From contig JAQUTK010000002.1 in NCBI GenBank assembly GCA_028709785.1, forward strand, positions 159,630 through 223,629: a DNA stretch of 64,000 nucleotides, in the 5' to 3' direction. This stretch comes from Bacteroidales bacterium (lineage in GTDB: Bacteria; Bacteroidota; Bacteroidia; Bacteroidales; JAQUTK01). This document shows positions 9,310 to 19,636 of the stretch, one piece after another. The position numbers and the translations under genes are program-made. The notes under the pieces were generated by a model. The model searched no databases and was not told the origin of the DNA. It saw only the letters and a program-made list of their open reading frames with translations. Within the stretch, counting starts at the first letter, position 1; every line of letters starts with the position of its first letter.

Positions 9310-11823
9310 ATGAAAGAAACATTCAAAAAACTCATTCCCGATTTAGTAGCGATTATTTTCTTTGTGTTTTTATCGCTTGGCTACTTTGCTTCTGAAATCT
9401 CTGATAACAAGGTTTTAAATCAACATGACTCTCAGACCGGTATCGGGACCGGTCAGGAAGCTGTGGCTTATAAGAAAGCTACCGGTGAAACGACGCGTTG
9501 GACAAACTCTTCGTTTGGAGGAATGCCTACTTATCAGATCTCTCCGAGCTATGACTCAACCAATCTGATCAAGAAAGTGCAAAATCTGTATGACCTCTCT
9601 TTGCCGGCACCGGCCAATTTGGTCTTTTTGATGTTGTTGGGCTTTTATATACTTTTACGTGCTTTTGGATGTCGTCCTATGGTATCTGCTTTAGGAGCGG
9701 TGATGTATGGGCTTTCCTCCTATTTCTTCATTCTTATTCAAGCAGGTCATATCTGGAAGTTTATCACTTTGGCCTATATTCCACCCACAATAGCCGGTAT
9801 TGTTCTTGCCTATAACAAGAAATATCTGCTGGGAGGGATCGTTACGGCCTTCTTCCTTGCCATGCAGATTCTTTCCAATCACATGCAAATGACCTATTAC
9901 TTCGCGTTTGTAATCATCTTTCTTGGTATCGCTTATTTTATTGATGCAATCCGAAAAAAAGAACTTCCTCACTTCGTCAAGGCAAGTGGCATTCTGATTA
10001 TTGCTGCTCTTATTGGAGTTTCGATTAACTTATCTACAATGTACCATACGTATGAGTATTCGAAGTATACCATGCGTGGTAAGTCTGAATTGCAGCAGAA
10101 TGTAGAGAATCACACGAAAAATGGGCTTGAACGTGATTATATAGTTCAGTGGAGTTATGGTATCGGAGAGACCTTCTCTCTGTTAGTTCCTAATATTAAA
10201 GGAGGATCTTCTTTCCTTCCAATGTCAGAAAGTAAAGCTGCAATGGGAAAGGCAAATCCTCAATTGAATCAACTCTATCAATACTTTACACAATATTTTG
10301 GTGAACAACCCGGAACATCCGGACCGGTTTATGTGGGAGCTTTTGTACTTACCTTATTTATTTTGGGCCTTTTCTGGGTAAAAGGTCCCGTGAAATGGGC
10401 TTTGCTCGCGGCAACCATACTCTCTATCCTGCTATCGTGGGGTAAAAACTTCATGGGATTCACTGACTTTTTCCTCGATTACATCCCGATGTATAACAAG
10501 TTCAGGGCTGTTTCGTCTATTTTGGTCATTGCCGAGTTTACCATTCCGCTGCTTGCTATCTTATGTGTAAAGAAGATTTTTGATAATCCGGAGTTACTTA
10601 AACAAAAAGCCAGAGACCTTTATATAAGTATCGGTTTCACGTCGGGTATCTGCTTGCTTTTTGCGTTGTTTCCCACTACCTTCTTTTCTAGTTTTGTACC
10701 AGAGGGAGATCAGGCAAGGATCAATATGATTATCACTCAGATGCAGGCTCCTGATCAGTATTACAATATTTTTGTTTCAAGCTTGACAGAGATGCGTGCA
10801 GCTATGTTGTCTGCTGATGCGTGGAGAAGTCTGCTTTTTATATTAATAGGTAGTGCCTTGCTGTTAAGTATTCGTTATCTAAAGCTGAAACCGGTATATG
10901 CCATTGTAGGTATGATTATCCTATGTGTTGTGGACCTGGGAGGTGTGGACAAACGCTATCTGAATGAATCTCAGTTTGTTTCTAAACGTGATGTAGTCGC
11001 AACCTTTACTCCTTCTGATGCTGATAATTTTATACTTCAGGATAAGGATCCGAATTACCGTGTGCTGAACTATGCGACAGCAGACCCATTTAGCGATGGA
11101 TTGACTTCTTACTTCCATAAATCTATAGGTGGATATCATGCAGCCAAACTGCGTCGCTATCAAGACATGATAGATGTGCATATTGTTCCGGAAATGAATG
11201 TTTTGTTTAAGGCATTGGTTGCAGCAAATGCACAGATGGATTCAGTGGATGGCAATTTGTTCAAAGTCATCAATATGTTGAATGCAAAATATCTCATCCT
11301 GGGAGGCAAAGAAGGGAAAACGATTCCATTAAAAAATCCACATGCCTACGGAAATGCCTGGTTTGTAAAAGAGGTGAAGTATGTTGCGACTCCGGACGAG
11401 GAAATAGCTGCTTTGAAGAGTATATTACCGCTTCAAACGGCTGTGGTAGATCAGAAATTCAAAGAAATGGCTAAGAATATTCAATCAGCTTTTAAAGACT
11501 CTTCAAGTGTTATCTCTCTGAAAGAATACAAACCGAATCGCCTCACCTATTCGACATCTTCCAAGAAAGAAGGAGTCGTCGTTTTTTCGGAGATCTATTA
11601 TCCGAATGGATGGACAGCGTATGTAGATGGAGTGGAGACACCTCATTTCCGTGCTGATTACATACTTCGGGCGATGATTGTTCCGGCAGGAAAACATACC
11701 ATTGAATTTGTTTTTGATCCTGCTTCCATTCATATTACCGAGACTGTTGCATACATCTCAATTCTTCTATTAGTATTGGGCAGTGCAACTTTTATATATT
11801 ATAGTACCCGGAAGAAAAGCTGA
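9310..11823 (+). CDS. YfhO family polytopic membrane protein
   Basis: The 837-residue protein begins with a membrane helix and carries about a dozen more hydrophobic segments through residue ~550. A final helix at about 810-830 follows a soluble C-terminal domain containing EIYYPNGWTAYVDGVE. The NxDSQTG-type extracytoplasmic loop after helix 1 and the C-terminal YPNGW block are typical of YfhO (GT-C-like) proteins, which are implicated in glycosylation of envelope polymers. The substrate is unknown. It starts 18 bp after the ahcY terminator and has no obvious partner gene nearby. Confidence 0.85.
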   Translation: MKETFKKLIPDLVAIIFFVFLSLGYFASEISDNKVLNQHDSQTGIGTGQEAVAYKKATGETTRWTNSSFGGMPTYQISPSYDSTNLIKKVQNLYDLSLPAPANLVFLMLLGFYILLRAFGCRPMVSALGAVMYGLSSYFFILIQAGHIWKFITLAYIPPTIAGIVLAYNKKYLLGGIVTAFFLAMQILSNHMQMTYYFAFVIIFLGIAYFIDAIRKKELPHFVKASGILIIAALIGVSINLSTMYHTYEYSKYTMRGKSELQQNVENHTKNGLERDYIVQWSYGIGETFSLLVPNIKGGSSFLPMSESKAAMGKANPQLNQLYQYFTQYFGEQPGTSGPVYVGAFVLTLFILGLFWVKGPVKWALLAATILSILLSWGKNFMGFTDFFLDYIPMYNKFRAVSSILVIAEFTIPLLAILCVKKIFDNPELLKQKARDLYISIGFTSGICLLFALFPTTFFSSFVPEGDQARINMIITQMQAPDQYYNIFVSSLTEMRAAMLSADAWRSLLFILIGSALLLSIRYLKLKPVYAIVGMIILCVVDLGGVDKRYLNESQFVSKRDVVATFTPSDADNFILQDKDPNYRVLNYATADPFSDGLTSYFHKSIGGYHAAKLRRYQDMIDVHIVPEMNVLFKALVAANAQMDSVDGNLFKVINMLNAKYLILGGKEGKTIPLKNPHAYGNAWFVKEVKYVATPDEEIAALKSILPLQTAVVDQKFKEMAKNIQSAFKDSSSVISLKEYKPNRLTYSTSSKKEGVVVFSEIYYPNGWTAYVDGVETPHFRADYILRAMIVPAGKHTIEFVFDPASIHITETVAYISILLLVLGSATFIYYSTRKKS

Positions 11824-11874
11824 TAAAAGAAATTCTGTCAGTAAATCCGGTTCTTTTTGTCAGTATTGGCACGA

Positions 11875-11890
11875 TGGCACGGGTTTCGCT
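11875..11890 (+). promoter_or_regulatory. Candidate sigma-54 promoter upstream of groESL
   Basis: TGGCACGGGTTTCGCT has GG and GC exactly 10 bp apart, matching the -24/-12 consensus TGGCAC-N5-TTGC except for C in place of one T in the -12 half. It would start transcription near 11901, about 54 nt before groES. No CIRCE operator (TTAGCACTC-N9-GAGTGCTAA) is visible in this gap. Confidence 0.35.
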
Positions 11891-11954
11891 ATCATCCGAA
11901 TGATATGATATATAAACACATACGTTTTAATAACTAATTAAAAATATAATTGAA

Positions 11955-13881
<1,927 letters not shown>

Positions 13882-13900
13882 TATCTCAATTCAAGTTTAT

Positions 13901-13935
13901 AAAAACAGGCTGTCTCAAAAGGACAGCCTGTTTTT
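13901..13935 (+). terminator. Hairpin terminator after groEL
   Basis: A 14-bp stem (AAAAACAGGCTGTC and its complement) with a 7-nt loop ends in a run of Ts. Its core resembles the terminator at 7705-7746. Confidence 0.85.
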
Positions 13936-14091
13936 TTGTATCCTTTGTGTAGGATATATAGATTGCTGTTTTTGGTGATTTCTTCTGTTTCCGCCGGTGC
14001 CATGAATTTCTGTCATTTCTTTCCTTATATCTTTTGTCATCTGATAGGAAGAGATGTATGCTTTCTCAAACTGAAAAGTTTATCACTTGCA

Positions 14092-14195
14092 GATGCATTA
14101 TTCATATTGAACCACGGAACGATCATCCTGAAGCGTAGAATGATCGTTTTGCGGTTCAGGACGATCATTCTGCGCTTCAGAATAACTAATGCATC
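14092..14195. repeat. 21-bp tandem repeat array with outer inverted repeats
   Basis: Three consecutive 21-bp units occupy 14119-14139, 14140-14160 and 14161-14181. They share ATGATCG/CGATCAT and GCGNTTCAG blocks in alternating orientation. The first part (14128-14147) and the last (14161-14180) are inverted copies, 19 of 20 matching. The array is enclosed by a second inverted repeat: GATGCATTATTC at 14092-14103 and GAATAACTAATGCATC at 14180-14195. The whole segment could fold into one long hairpin. The rest of the 445-bp groEL-argB gap holds only the groEL terminator and the argB promoter. Confidence 0.7.
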
Positions 14196-14296
14196 CTTAC
14201 TGCCGACTTTTATCTGACTTGTCGAAGCAGAAAGCAATATAAGTATGGATGTAAAACAGTTGCATGATTTTATGCCCCGTATTGCCTGTTTATTTG

Positions 14297-14304
14297 TAGT
14301 TTTG
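14297..14304 (+). promoter_or_regulatory. -7 promoter box for argB
   Basis: TAGTTTTG matches TAnnTTTG and lies 22 bp before the argB start. A well-spaced TTG was not found. Confidence 0.5.
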
Positions 14305-14326
14305 CAGAAAATAAAAAGAATGATAT

Positions 14327-15097
14327 ATGGAAAAGTTGACATTAGTGAAAGTCGGAGGAAAGATTGTAGAAGAAAATGATTCTCTTCAGACACTTTTGAA
14401 TGACTTTATGATGCTGGACGGATACAAAGTTCTGGTTCATGGAGGAGGGCGGTCTGCCACTAAAATAGCTACCCGACTGGGAATTGAAAGTAAGATGATT
14501 GATGGCCGCCGTGTGACGGATGAAGATATGCTCAATGTTGTGACAATGGTTTACGGCGGATTGGTAAACAAGAAAATAGTTGCCGCACTGCAAGCCAGAG
14601 GGGTGAATGCAGTTGGACTTACAGGTGCCGACATGAACATTATTCAGTCTGTAAAGCGTCCGGTAAAAGAGATTGACTATGGTTTTGTGGGTGATGTGGA
14701 AAAGGTGAATGCGCAGTTATTATCCTTGTTGATTCAACAGGGTATTGTTCCGGTGCTTGCGCCTCTGACTCATGATGGACAAGGTAATATGCTTAATACC
14801 AACGCAGACACCATTGCAGGAGAAACTGCTAAAGCTCTTTCTTCATTCTTTGATGTGACACTGATTTATTGTTTCGAAAAGAAAGGCGTACTAATGGATG
14901 AGAATCAGGAGGATAGTGTTATTGAAACGATCAATCGCCCGGACTATGAAAAATATGTTGCTCAAAAAGTGATTCAGGGTGGTATGATTCCCAAAATAGA
15001 GAATGCTTTTCAGGCGTTGAACGCAGGAGTTAGTAAAGTAATCATTACCGAAGCAAGCCAAGTATTGAAAGGGGGAGGTACGTCGATCGTTTTGTAA
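14327..15097 (+). CDS. argB: N-acetyl- (or N-succinyl-) glutamate kinase
   Basis: ArgB phosphorylates an N-acylated glutamate in the second step of arginine synthesis. The 256-residue amino-acid kinase has LVKVGGKIVEEN at the N-terminus, VLVHGGGRSATKIATRLG near residues 35-55, and the ATP-site end IQGGMIPKIENAF near 212-224. In Bacteroides the arginine pathway is known to run on succinylated rather than acetylated intermediates, so the true substrate may be N-succinylglutamate; the sequence alone does not decide this. It is monocistronic here, far from other arg genes except the M20 deacylase at 57.4 kb. Confidence 0.93.
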   Translation: MEKLTLVKVGGKIVEENDSLQTLLNDFMMLDGYKVLVHGGGRSATKIATRLGIESKMIDGRRVTDEDMLNVVTMVYGGLVNKKIVAALQARGVNAVGLTGADMNIIQSVKRPVKEIDYGFVGDVEKVNAQLLSLLIQQGIVPVLAPLTHDGQGNMLNTNADTIAGETAKALSSFFDVTLIYCFEKKGVLMDENQEDSVIETINRPDYEKYVAQKVIQGGMIPKIENAFQALNAGVSKVIITEASQVLKGGGTSIVL

Positions 15098-15166
15098 GAA
15101 CAAAGACTTTAAGCGTATCAAAAAGACAGTTATATTGATTTTGTATTAAATTATTGCTATGATTGA

Positions 15167-15196
15167 TTGGATATTGGTTTCAAAAGTGTATATTTG
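15167..15196 (+). promoter_or_regulatory. Promoter of asnB (TTG-N19-TATATTTG)
   Basis: TTG at 15167-15169 and TATATTTG at 15189-15196 are spaced by 19 bp, a full match to the Bacteroides -33/-7 consensus. The asnB start follows 55 bp downstream. Confidence 0.65.
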
Positions 15197-15251
15197 CAGC
15201 CGATACCTTTTATGGAAGGAATAACTAGTCACAACTTAATTTGTATAGAAT

Positions 15252-16922
15252 ATGTGTGGATTTGTTGGTGCGTTTGATTTAAAGCAAGAGGCGAAAGAAC
15301 TCAGGCCTCAGGTGCTGAAGATGTCGAAGAAGATTCGCCATCGCGGACCGGATTGGTCCGGCGTGTATTGCTCTGATAAGGCAATATTATCTCATGAACG
15401 CTTGTCTATCGTGGATGTGGCGTCAGGTAAGCAACCATTGTATAGTGAGGACGGGAAGCTGGTATTGGCAGTCAACGGTGAAATATACAATCACCGGTCA
15501 ATCCGCGAACGTCAGAAAGATAATTATAATTTCCTTACTCAATCAGACTGCGAAGTGATCCTTTCTTTGTATAAAGAGAAGGGCATCCACTTTTTTGAAG
15601 ATCTGAGTGGAATCTTTGCTTTTGCCTTGTATGATGTTGAAAATGATTGTTACCTGATTGGTCGTGATCATATGGGAATAATTCCATTATATATAGGATG
15701 GGATGCCTTGGGACAGTTTTTTGTTGCCAGCGAACTGAAAGCACTGGAAGGCTATTGTGTCAAGATTGAGGAATTTCTTCCGGGTCATTATCTGTACAGC
15801 AAAGAAGGCGTTATGAAGCCGTGGTATTCACGTGATTGGACATCGTATGAAGCTGTAAAAGACAATGAAACCAGCATAGAGGATCTTCGTGAGGCCTTAA
15901 TGCAGGCAGTTCAGCGTCAGCTAATGTCTGATGTGCCTTATGGAGTACTTCTTTCCGGTGGTCTGGACTCGTCCATTATCTCAGCTGTTGCAAAGCTTTA
16001 TGCTGCCAAACGGGTAGAGAGCGGCAGTGTGAGCGATGCGTGGTGGCCACAACTTCACTCTTTTGCAGTAGGACTGGTCGGCTCTCCTGATCTTGCTGCT
16101 GCCAAACGAGTTGCAGAGGCAATTGGTACGGTGCATCATGAGATTCATTTCACAATAGAAGAAGGACTTGATGCGATCAGTGATGTCATTTACCATATTG
16201 AGACGTATGATGTGACAACGGTTCGTGCTTCTACTCCCATGTATTTATTGGCTCGTGTCATCCGTTCGATGGGTGTCAAGATGGTTCTTTCAGGAGAAGG
16301 CGCCGATGAACTATTCGGAGGATATCTATACTTCCATAAGGCTCCCAATGCTCAGGCTTTTCATGAGGAAACTGTCCGAAAGCTGAACAAGCTTCATCTG
16401 TATGATTGTCTGAGAGCGAATAAGTCGCTTTGTGCATGGGGTGTAGAGGGACGTGTACCTTTTCTTGATAAAGAATTCATGGATGTGGCAATGCGCTTGA
16501 ATCCAAAAGATAAAATGGCTGGCAACGGCAAGATGGAGAAATGGGTACTCCGGAAGGCTTTTGAAGATATGTTGCCCAAGGAGATCGTCTGGAGACAGAA
16601 AGAACAGTTCTCAGATGGTGTTGGATACAACTGGATTGATACGCTGAAGCAGGTTGCGATACAAAAAGTCTCTGACGAACAAATGGCTCATGCTGCAGAA
16701 CGCTTTCCGATTAATCCGCCCATGAATAAGGAAGAATATCTTTACCGCACGATATTTGCGGAACATTTCCCTTCTGATCAGGCGGCAAGTTGTGTGCCTT
16801 CTGTACCTTCTGTGGCTTGTAGTACGGCAGAAGCTCTTGCGTGGGATGCCAGTTTCAAGAACCTGAATGATCCGTCTGGTCGGGCTGTTGCCCAAGTCCA
16901 TGAGGATGCTTACAAAAAATAA
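15252..16922 (+). CDS. asnB: Asparagine synthase B (glutamine-hydrolysing)
   Basis: AsnB makes asparagine from aspartate, ATP and glutamine. The N-terminal class II glutaminase domain begins MCGFVG, with Cys2 as the nucleophile after removal of Met1, and RHRGPDWSG follows. The synthetase domain has the PP-loop LLSGGLDSSIISAV near residue 235 and VLSGEGADELFGGY near 347. At 556 residues it is of normal length. The C-terminus, with TAEALAWDASFKNLNDPSGR, follows a short Ser/Val/Pro-rich stretch. It has its own promoter and a bidirectional terminator. Confidence 0.96.
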   Translation: MCGFVGAFDLKQEAKELRPQVLKMSKKIRHRGPDWSGVYCSDKAILSHERLSIVDVASGKQPLYSEDGKLVLAVNGEIYNHRSIRERQKDNYNFLTQSDCEVILSLYKEKGIHFFEDLSGIFAFALYDVENDCYLIGRDHMGIIPLYIGWDALGQFFVASELKALEGYCVKIEEFLPGHYLYSKEGVMKPWYSRDWTSYEAVKDNETSIEDLREALMQAVQRQLMSDVPYGVLLSGGLDSSIISAVAKLYAAKRVESGSVSDAWWPQLHSFAVGLVGSPDLAAAKRVAEAIGTVHHEIHFTIEEGLDAISDVIYHIETYDVTTVRASTPMYLLARVIRSMGVKMVLSGEGADELFGGYLYFHKAPNAQAFHEETVRKLNKLHLYDCLRANKSLCAWGVEGRVPFLDKEFMDVAMRLNPKDKMAGNGKMEKWVLRKAFEDMLPKEIVWRQKEQFSDGVGYNWIDTLKQVAIQKVSDEQMAHAAERFPINPPMNKEEYLYRTIFAEHFPSDQAASCVPSVPSVACSTAEALAWDASFKNLNDPSGRAVAQVHEDAYKK

Positions 16923-16930
16923 TGAATAGG

Positions 16931-16958
16931 GAATGAGATCGGGAAACCGATCTCATTC
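16931..16958. terminator. Bidirectional hairpin between asnB and the YqaA-like gene
   Basis: A 12-bp perfect stem (GAATGAGATCGG and its complement) with a GAAA tetraloop lies between converging genes. T-rich sequence on the plus side suits asnB termination. Confidence 0.75.
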
Positions 16959-16961
16959 ATT

Positions 16962-17411
16962 TTAGAAAAGTCCGATAACACTATAGACCATCTCCATCCA
17001 GATAATGTAACGGATCAGTTTGCCGAGAAACATGGAGATCGAAACAATCCATATATTGGCCCGCATATACCCCATCGCGATAGCTATGATGTCTCCAATG
17101 CCGGGCAAAAAGACAAAAAAAGCGATCCAGGCGCCTTTCCCTTTCAGAGAATGAATCATTTTAAGTACAGTCTCTTCTTTGATCTTAAGATACTTTTCCA
17201 TCCATTCAGTCTTTCCCAGCCTACCTGTATAATAACAGGTAAGTCCTCCGAGAAAGTTTCCAATAGTTGCCACAATGGTACATGTCCATAGATTAAGTCC
17301 CGCAAGAACGACACCACTATACACCACCTCCGAACTAAAAGGAAGGATAGTGGCAGCCAGAAAGGCGGCAATGAACAGTCCGATGTAACCCAAGCCGATA
17401 AGAGTGCTCAT
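16962..17411 (-). CDS. YqaA/DedA-like small membrane protein (VTT domain)
   Basis: The 149-residue protein has about four hydrophobic segments. It carries ILPFSSEVVYSGVVLAG near residues 21-38, TIGNFLGGLTCYYTGR near 49-64 and FFVFLPGIGDIIAIAMGYM near 97-116, matching the short YqaA branch of the DedA/SNARE-associated superfamily. These proteins are linked to lipid carrier flipping and membrane homeostasis; the specific substrate is unknown. Its ATG overlaps the stop of the preceding membrane-protein gene by 1 bp (TAATG), so translation is probably coupled. Confidence 0.85.
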   Translation of the reverse strand: MSTLIGLGYIGLFIAAFLAATILPFSSEVVYSGVVLAGLNLWTCTIVATIGNFLGGLTCYYTGRLGKTEWMEKYLKIKEETVLKMIHSLKGKGAWIAFFVFLPGIGDIIAIAMGYMRANIWIVSISMFLGKLIRYIIWMEMVYSVIGLF

Positions 17412-18361
17412 TATAATGTGATAATAAAATAGAGTAAATAGATTGCGGTGAGCAGATAAAACAGCAGCGATACAAATTTGTTGCGCTGTAGCGTGAACAG
17501 ATGGGCAAGAAGGATGGGAGATGAAAGATAAAACAGGTAGATATATAAAACGCTCTCATTCGGATATAGGTAAGTGAGCAACAAACAGATGATTTGAAGC
17601 CATACAGTAAACTGAAGAAATATTCTGGCTTGAATTTTGCAGTGATATGTATTTCTCAGTATTTGAGTAATAGCGATAAAAGATGAAAACAAGGTTATTA
17701 TCAGGAGAGCAGCTACATGCCATGCAAGACCGGTTGAATGGATAAAACCCGTCTGAAAAGATTCAGTAGGGAAATAGATTAACTCTGATTTGCCGGATAC
17801 CAGGTAATAGCCGATTAGCATCCAGTAAGGAGCCATAAATCCGATAATGGAAGCGAAAAAAGATTTCCAGGTCAAGGAGCGAAACTGATAAAATCCCCAA
17901 TAAAAAAGAGGAAAGCACAATAGCAGGTGAATGTTTAAAAGAGAAGCTATTGAGAAAAGTATAGCCGAATTAAATATCTCTTCAGTAGCATTCTCTTTCT
18001 GATAACTTAGAAAAAGAGGAAAAAACGCAGCCACTATACAAAGTCCTGCTAAAGTGTAGGAATAAGGAAGTGAATGAATGACTGTGCAGGTTGAGAAATA
18101 CAGCGGAAAGAAAAAGGTCAGTTTGGTGCGTTCTCGAATGATTTGGTATTGGTTGTTGAGCATAGCAATCAAAGCGGCAGTTAATGTTATAATGCCCCAA
18201 TTGATAAGAATAGAAAAACGCCCATCAAGAAATCCAAAGAGCAGGTTATTATCTGCCGGCAACGTGAAAAACAGAATCAACGCAAGTAACAACGTAAGTA
18301 GTACCGTGCCGATCATTGCAAACCTGCCGGAGATAAGTGTAGATAATAACCTGTCTGTCAT
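17411..18361 (-). CDS. Uncharacterised polytopic membrane protein
   Basis: The 316-residue protein is mostly hydrophobic, with roughly ten predicted membrane helices beginning at about residues 15-32. No recognisable catalytic motif was seen; a DUF6427-like protein is possible but uncertain. It follows purD by 5 bp and precedes the YqaA-like gene with a 1-bp overlap, placing it in a five-gene minus-strand run. Context gives no clear function. Confidence 0.7.
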   Translation of the reverse strand: MTDRLLSTLISGRFAMIGTVLLTLLLALILFFTLPADNNLLFGFLDGRFSILINWGIITLTAALIAMLNNQYQIIRERTKLTFFFPLYFSTCTVIHSLPYSYTLAGLCIVAAFFPLFLSYQKENATEEIFNSAILFSIASLLNIHLLLCFPLFYWGFYQFRSLTWKSFFASIIGFMAPYWMLIGYYLVSGKSELIYFPTESFQTGFIHSTGLAWHVAALLIITLFSSFIAITQILRNTYHCKIQARIFLQFTVWLQIICLLLTYLYPNESVLYIYLFYLSSPILLAHLFTLQRNKFVSLLFYLLTAIYLLYFIITL

Positions 18362-18366
18362 GTGCC

Positions 18367-19635
18367 TTATAAATCGAATCCAATATCGGATCTGAAATAC
18401 TTTCCTTCGTACTCGATGAGCTGTGCGTTTGTAAATGATTGAGCCAATGCCTCTTCTTTCGTCTCGCCATACGAACTGATCGCAATCACACGACCGCCGT
18501 TGGTGACGATATTACCATTGGAAACGGCTGTTCCTGCATGAAACAGGATGCTTCCTTTCACTTCTTCCAACCGGGTGATTATTTTTCCTTTCTCATAATC
18601 ACCAGGATAACCACCGGCAACGAGCATGACTGATACGGCATAACGAGGGTCTTCAACAAGCTCTTTTGTGTCAAGGTTTTGGTCGGCAACCCCTTGCAAC
18701 AAGTCAACAAAGTCCGATTTAATACGTAGCATGACTGATTCGGTTTCCGGATCTCCCATTCGTACATTGTATTCGATCACAACAGGCTCTCCCTTGACAT
18801 TGATCAGACCCAGGAAGATGAATCCCTTGTAATCTATTTTCTCAGCAGCAAGTCCCTTGATGGTCGGGATGATAATCCGCTCATTCACTTTTTGCATGAA
18901 GGTAGCATCGGCAAAAGAAACCGGAGAGACAGATCCCATACCACCGGTATTCAGACCGCTGTCGCCAACTCCGATTCGTTTATAATCTTTGGCAACCGGT
19001 AATACTTTGTAGGACTTTCCATCAGTCATCACAAAAACCGAACATTCAATGCCTGAAAGGAATTCTTCGATGACAACTGTCTTGCTGGCATCACCAAACA
19101 TTCCATTCAGCATATTGGACAACTCTTCTTTCGCTTCGTTCAGGTCTTGAAGGATAAGAACTCCTTTTCCTGCTGCCAGTCCGTCTGCTTTCAAAACATA
19201 TGGAGCCTCCAATTCTTCCAGAAAAGCGATTCCTTCAGAGAGGTTATTCTTCGAGATACTTTTGTAGCGGGCAGTCGGTATGTTGTGCCGCATCATAAAA
19301 GCCTTGGCAAAGTCCTTGCTTCCTTCCAGTTCGGCGCCAGCTTTCGACGGACCAATTACCGGTATCTTGCTCAGTGATTCATCATTCTTGAAGTAATCGT
19401 AAATACCCTCTACTAAGGGAACTTCCGGTCCGACTACAATCATATCTATCCCGCTCTTCAATACAAATTCTTTGATTGCGGCAAAGTCTGTGACCTTTAG
19501 AGGAACATTGGTGCCAACCTGCGCCGTACCAGCATTTCCCGGGGCTATGTAAAGATTATTTACTTTCTTGCTTTGAGCTATTTTCCAAGCGATGGCATGT
19601 TCTCTTCCACCGGAGCCTACTAATAGAATATTCAT
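18367..19635 (-). CDS. purD: Phosphoribosylamine--glycine ligase
   Basis: PurD joins phosphoribosylamine and glycine in the second step of purine synthesis. The 422-residue protein opens [18 protein letters not shown]. It has the ATP-grasp block [16 protein letters not shown] near residues 136-151 and [13 protein letters not shown] near 290-302, which provides metal-binding residues. Length is typical. It starts 1 bp after the peptidase stop and lies in a run whose other members are not purine genes. Confidence 0.97.
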   Translation of the reverse strand: MNILLVGSGGREHAIAWKIAQSKKVNNLYIAPGNAGTAQVGTNVPLKVTDFAAIKEFVLKSGIDMIVVGPEVPLVEGIYDYFKNDESLSKIPVIGPSKAGAELEGSKDFAKAFMMRHNIPTARYKSISKNNLSEGIAFLEELEAPYVLKADGLAAGKGVLILQDLNEAKEELSNMLNGMFGDASKTVVIEEFLSGIECSVFVMTDGKSYKVLPVAKDYKRIGVGDSGLNTGGMGSVSPVSFADATFMQKVNERIIIPTIKGLAAEKIDYKGFIFLGLINVKGEPVVIEYNVRMGDPETESVMLRIKSDFVDLLQGVADQNLDTKELVEDPRYAVSVMLVAGGYPGDYEKGKIITRLEEVKGSILFHAGTAVSNGNIVTNGGRVIAISSYGETKEEALAQSFTNAQLIEYEGKYFRSDIGFDL

Positions 19636-19636
19636 A

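Noticed and set aside
13936..14393. Open frames on both strands between groEL and argB
   Set aside because: They run through the terminator, the 21-bp array or argB itself, and their translations follow the repeats.
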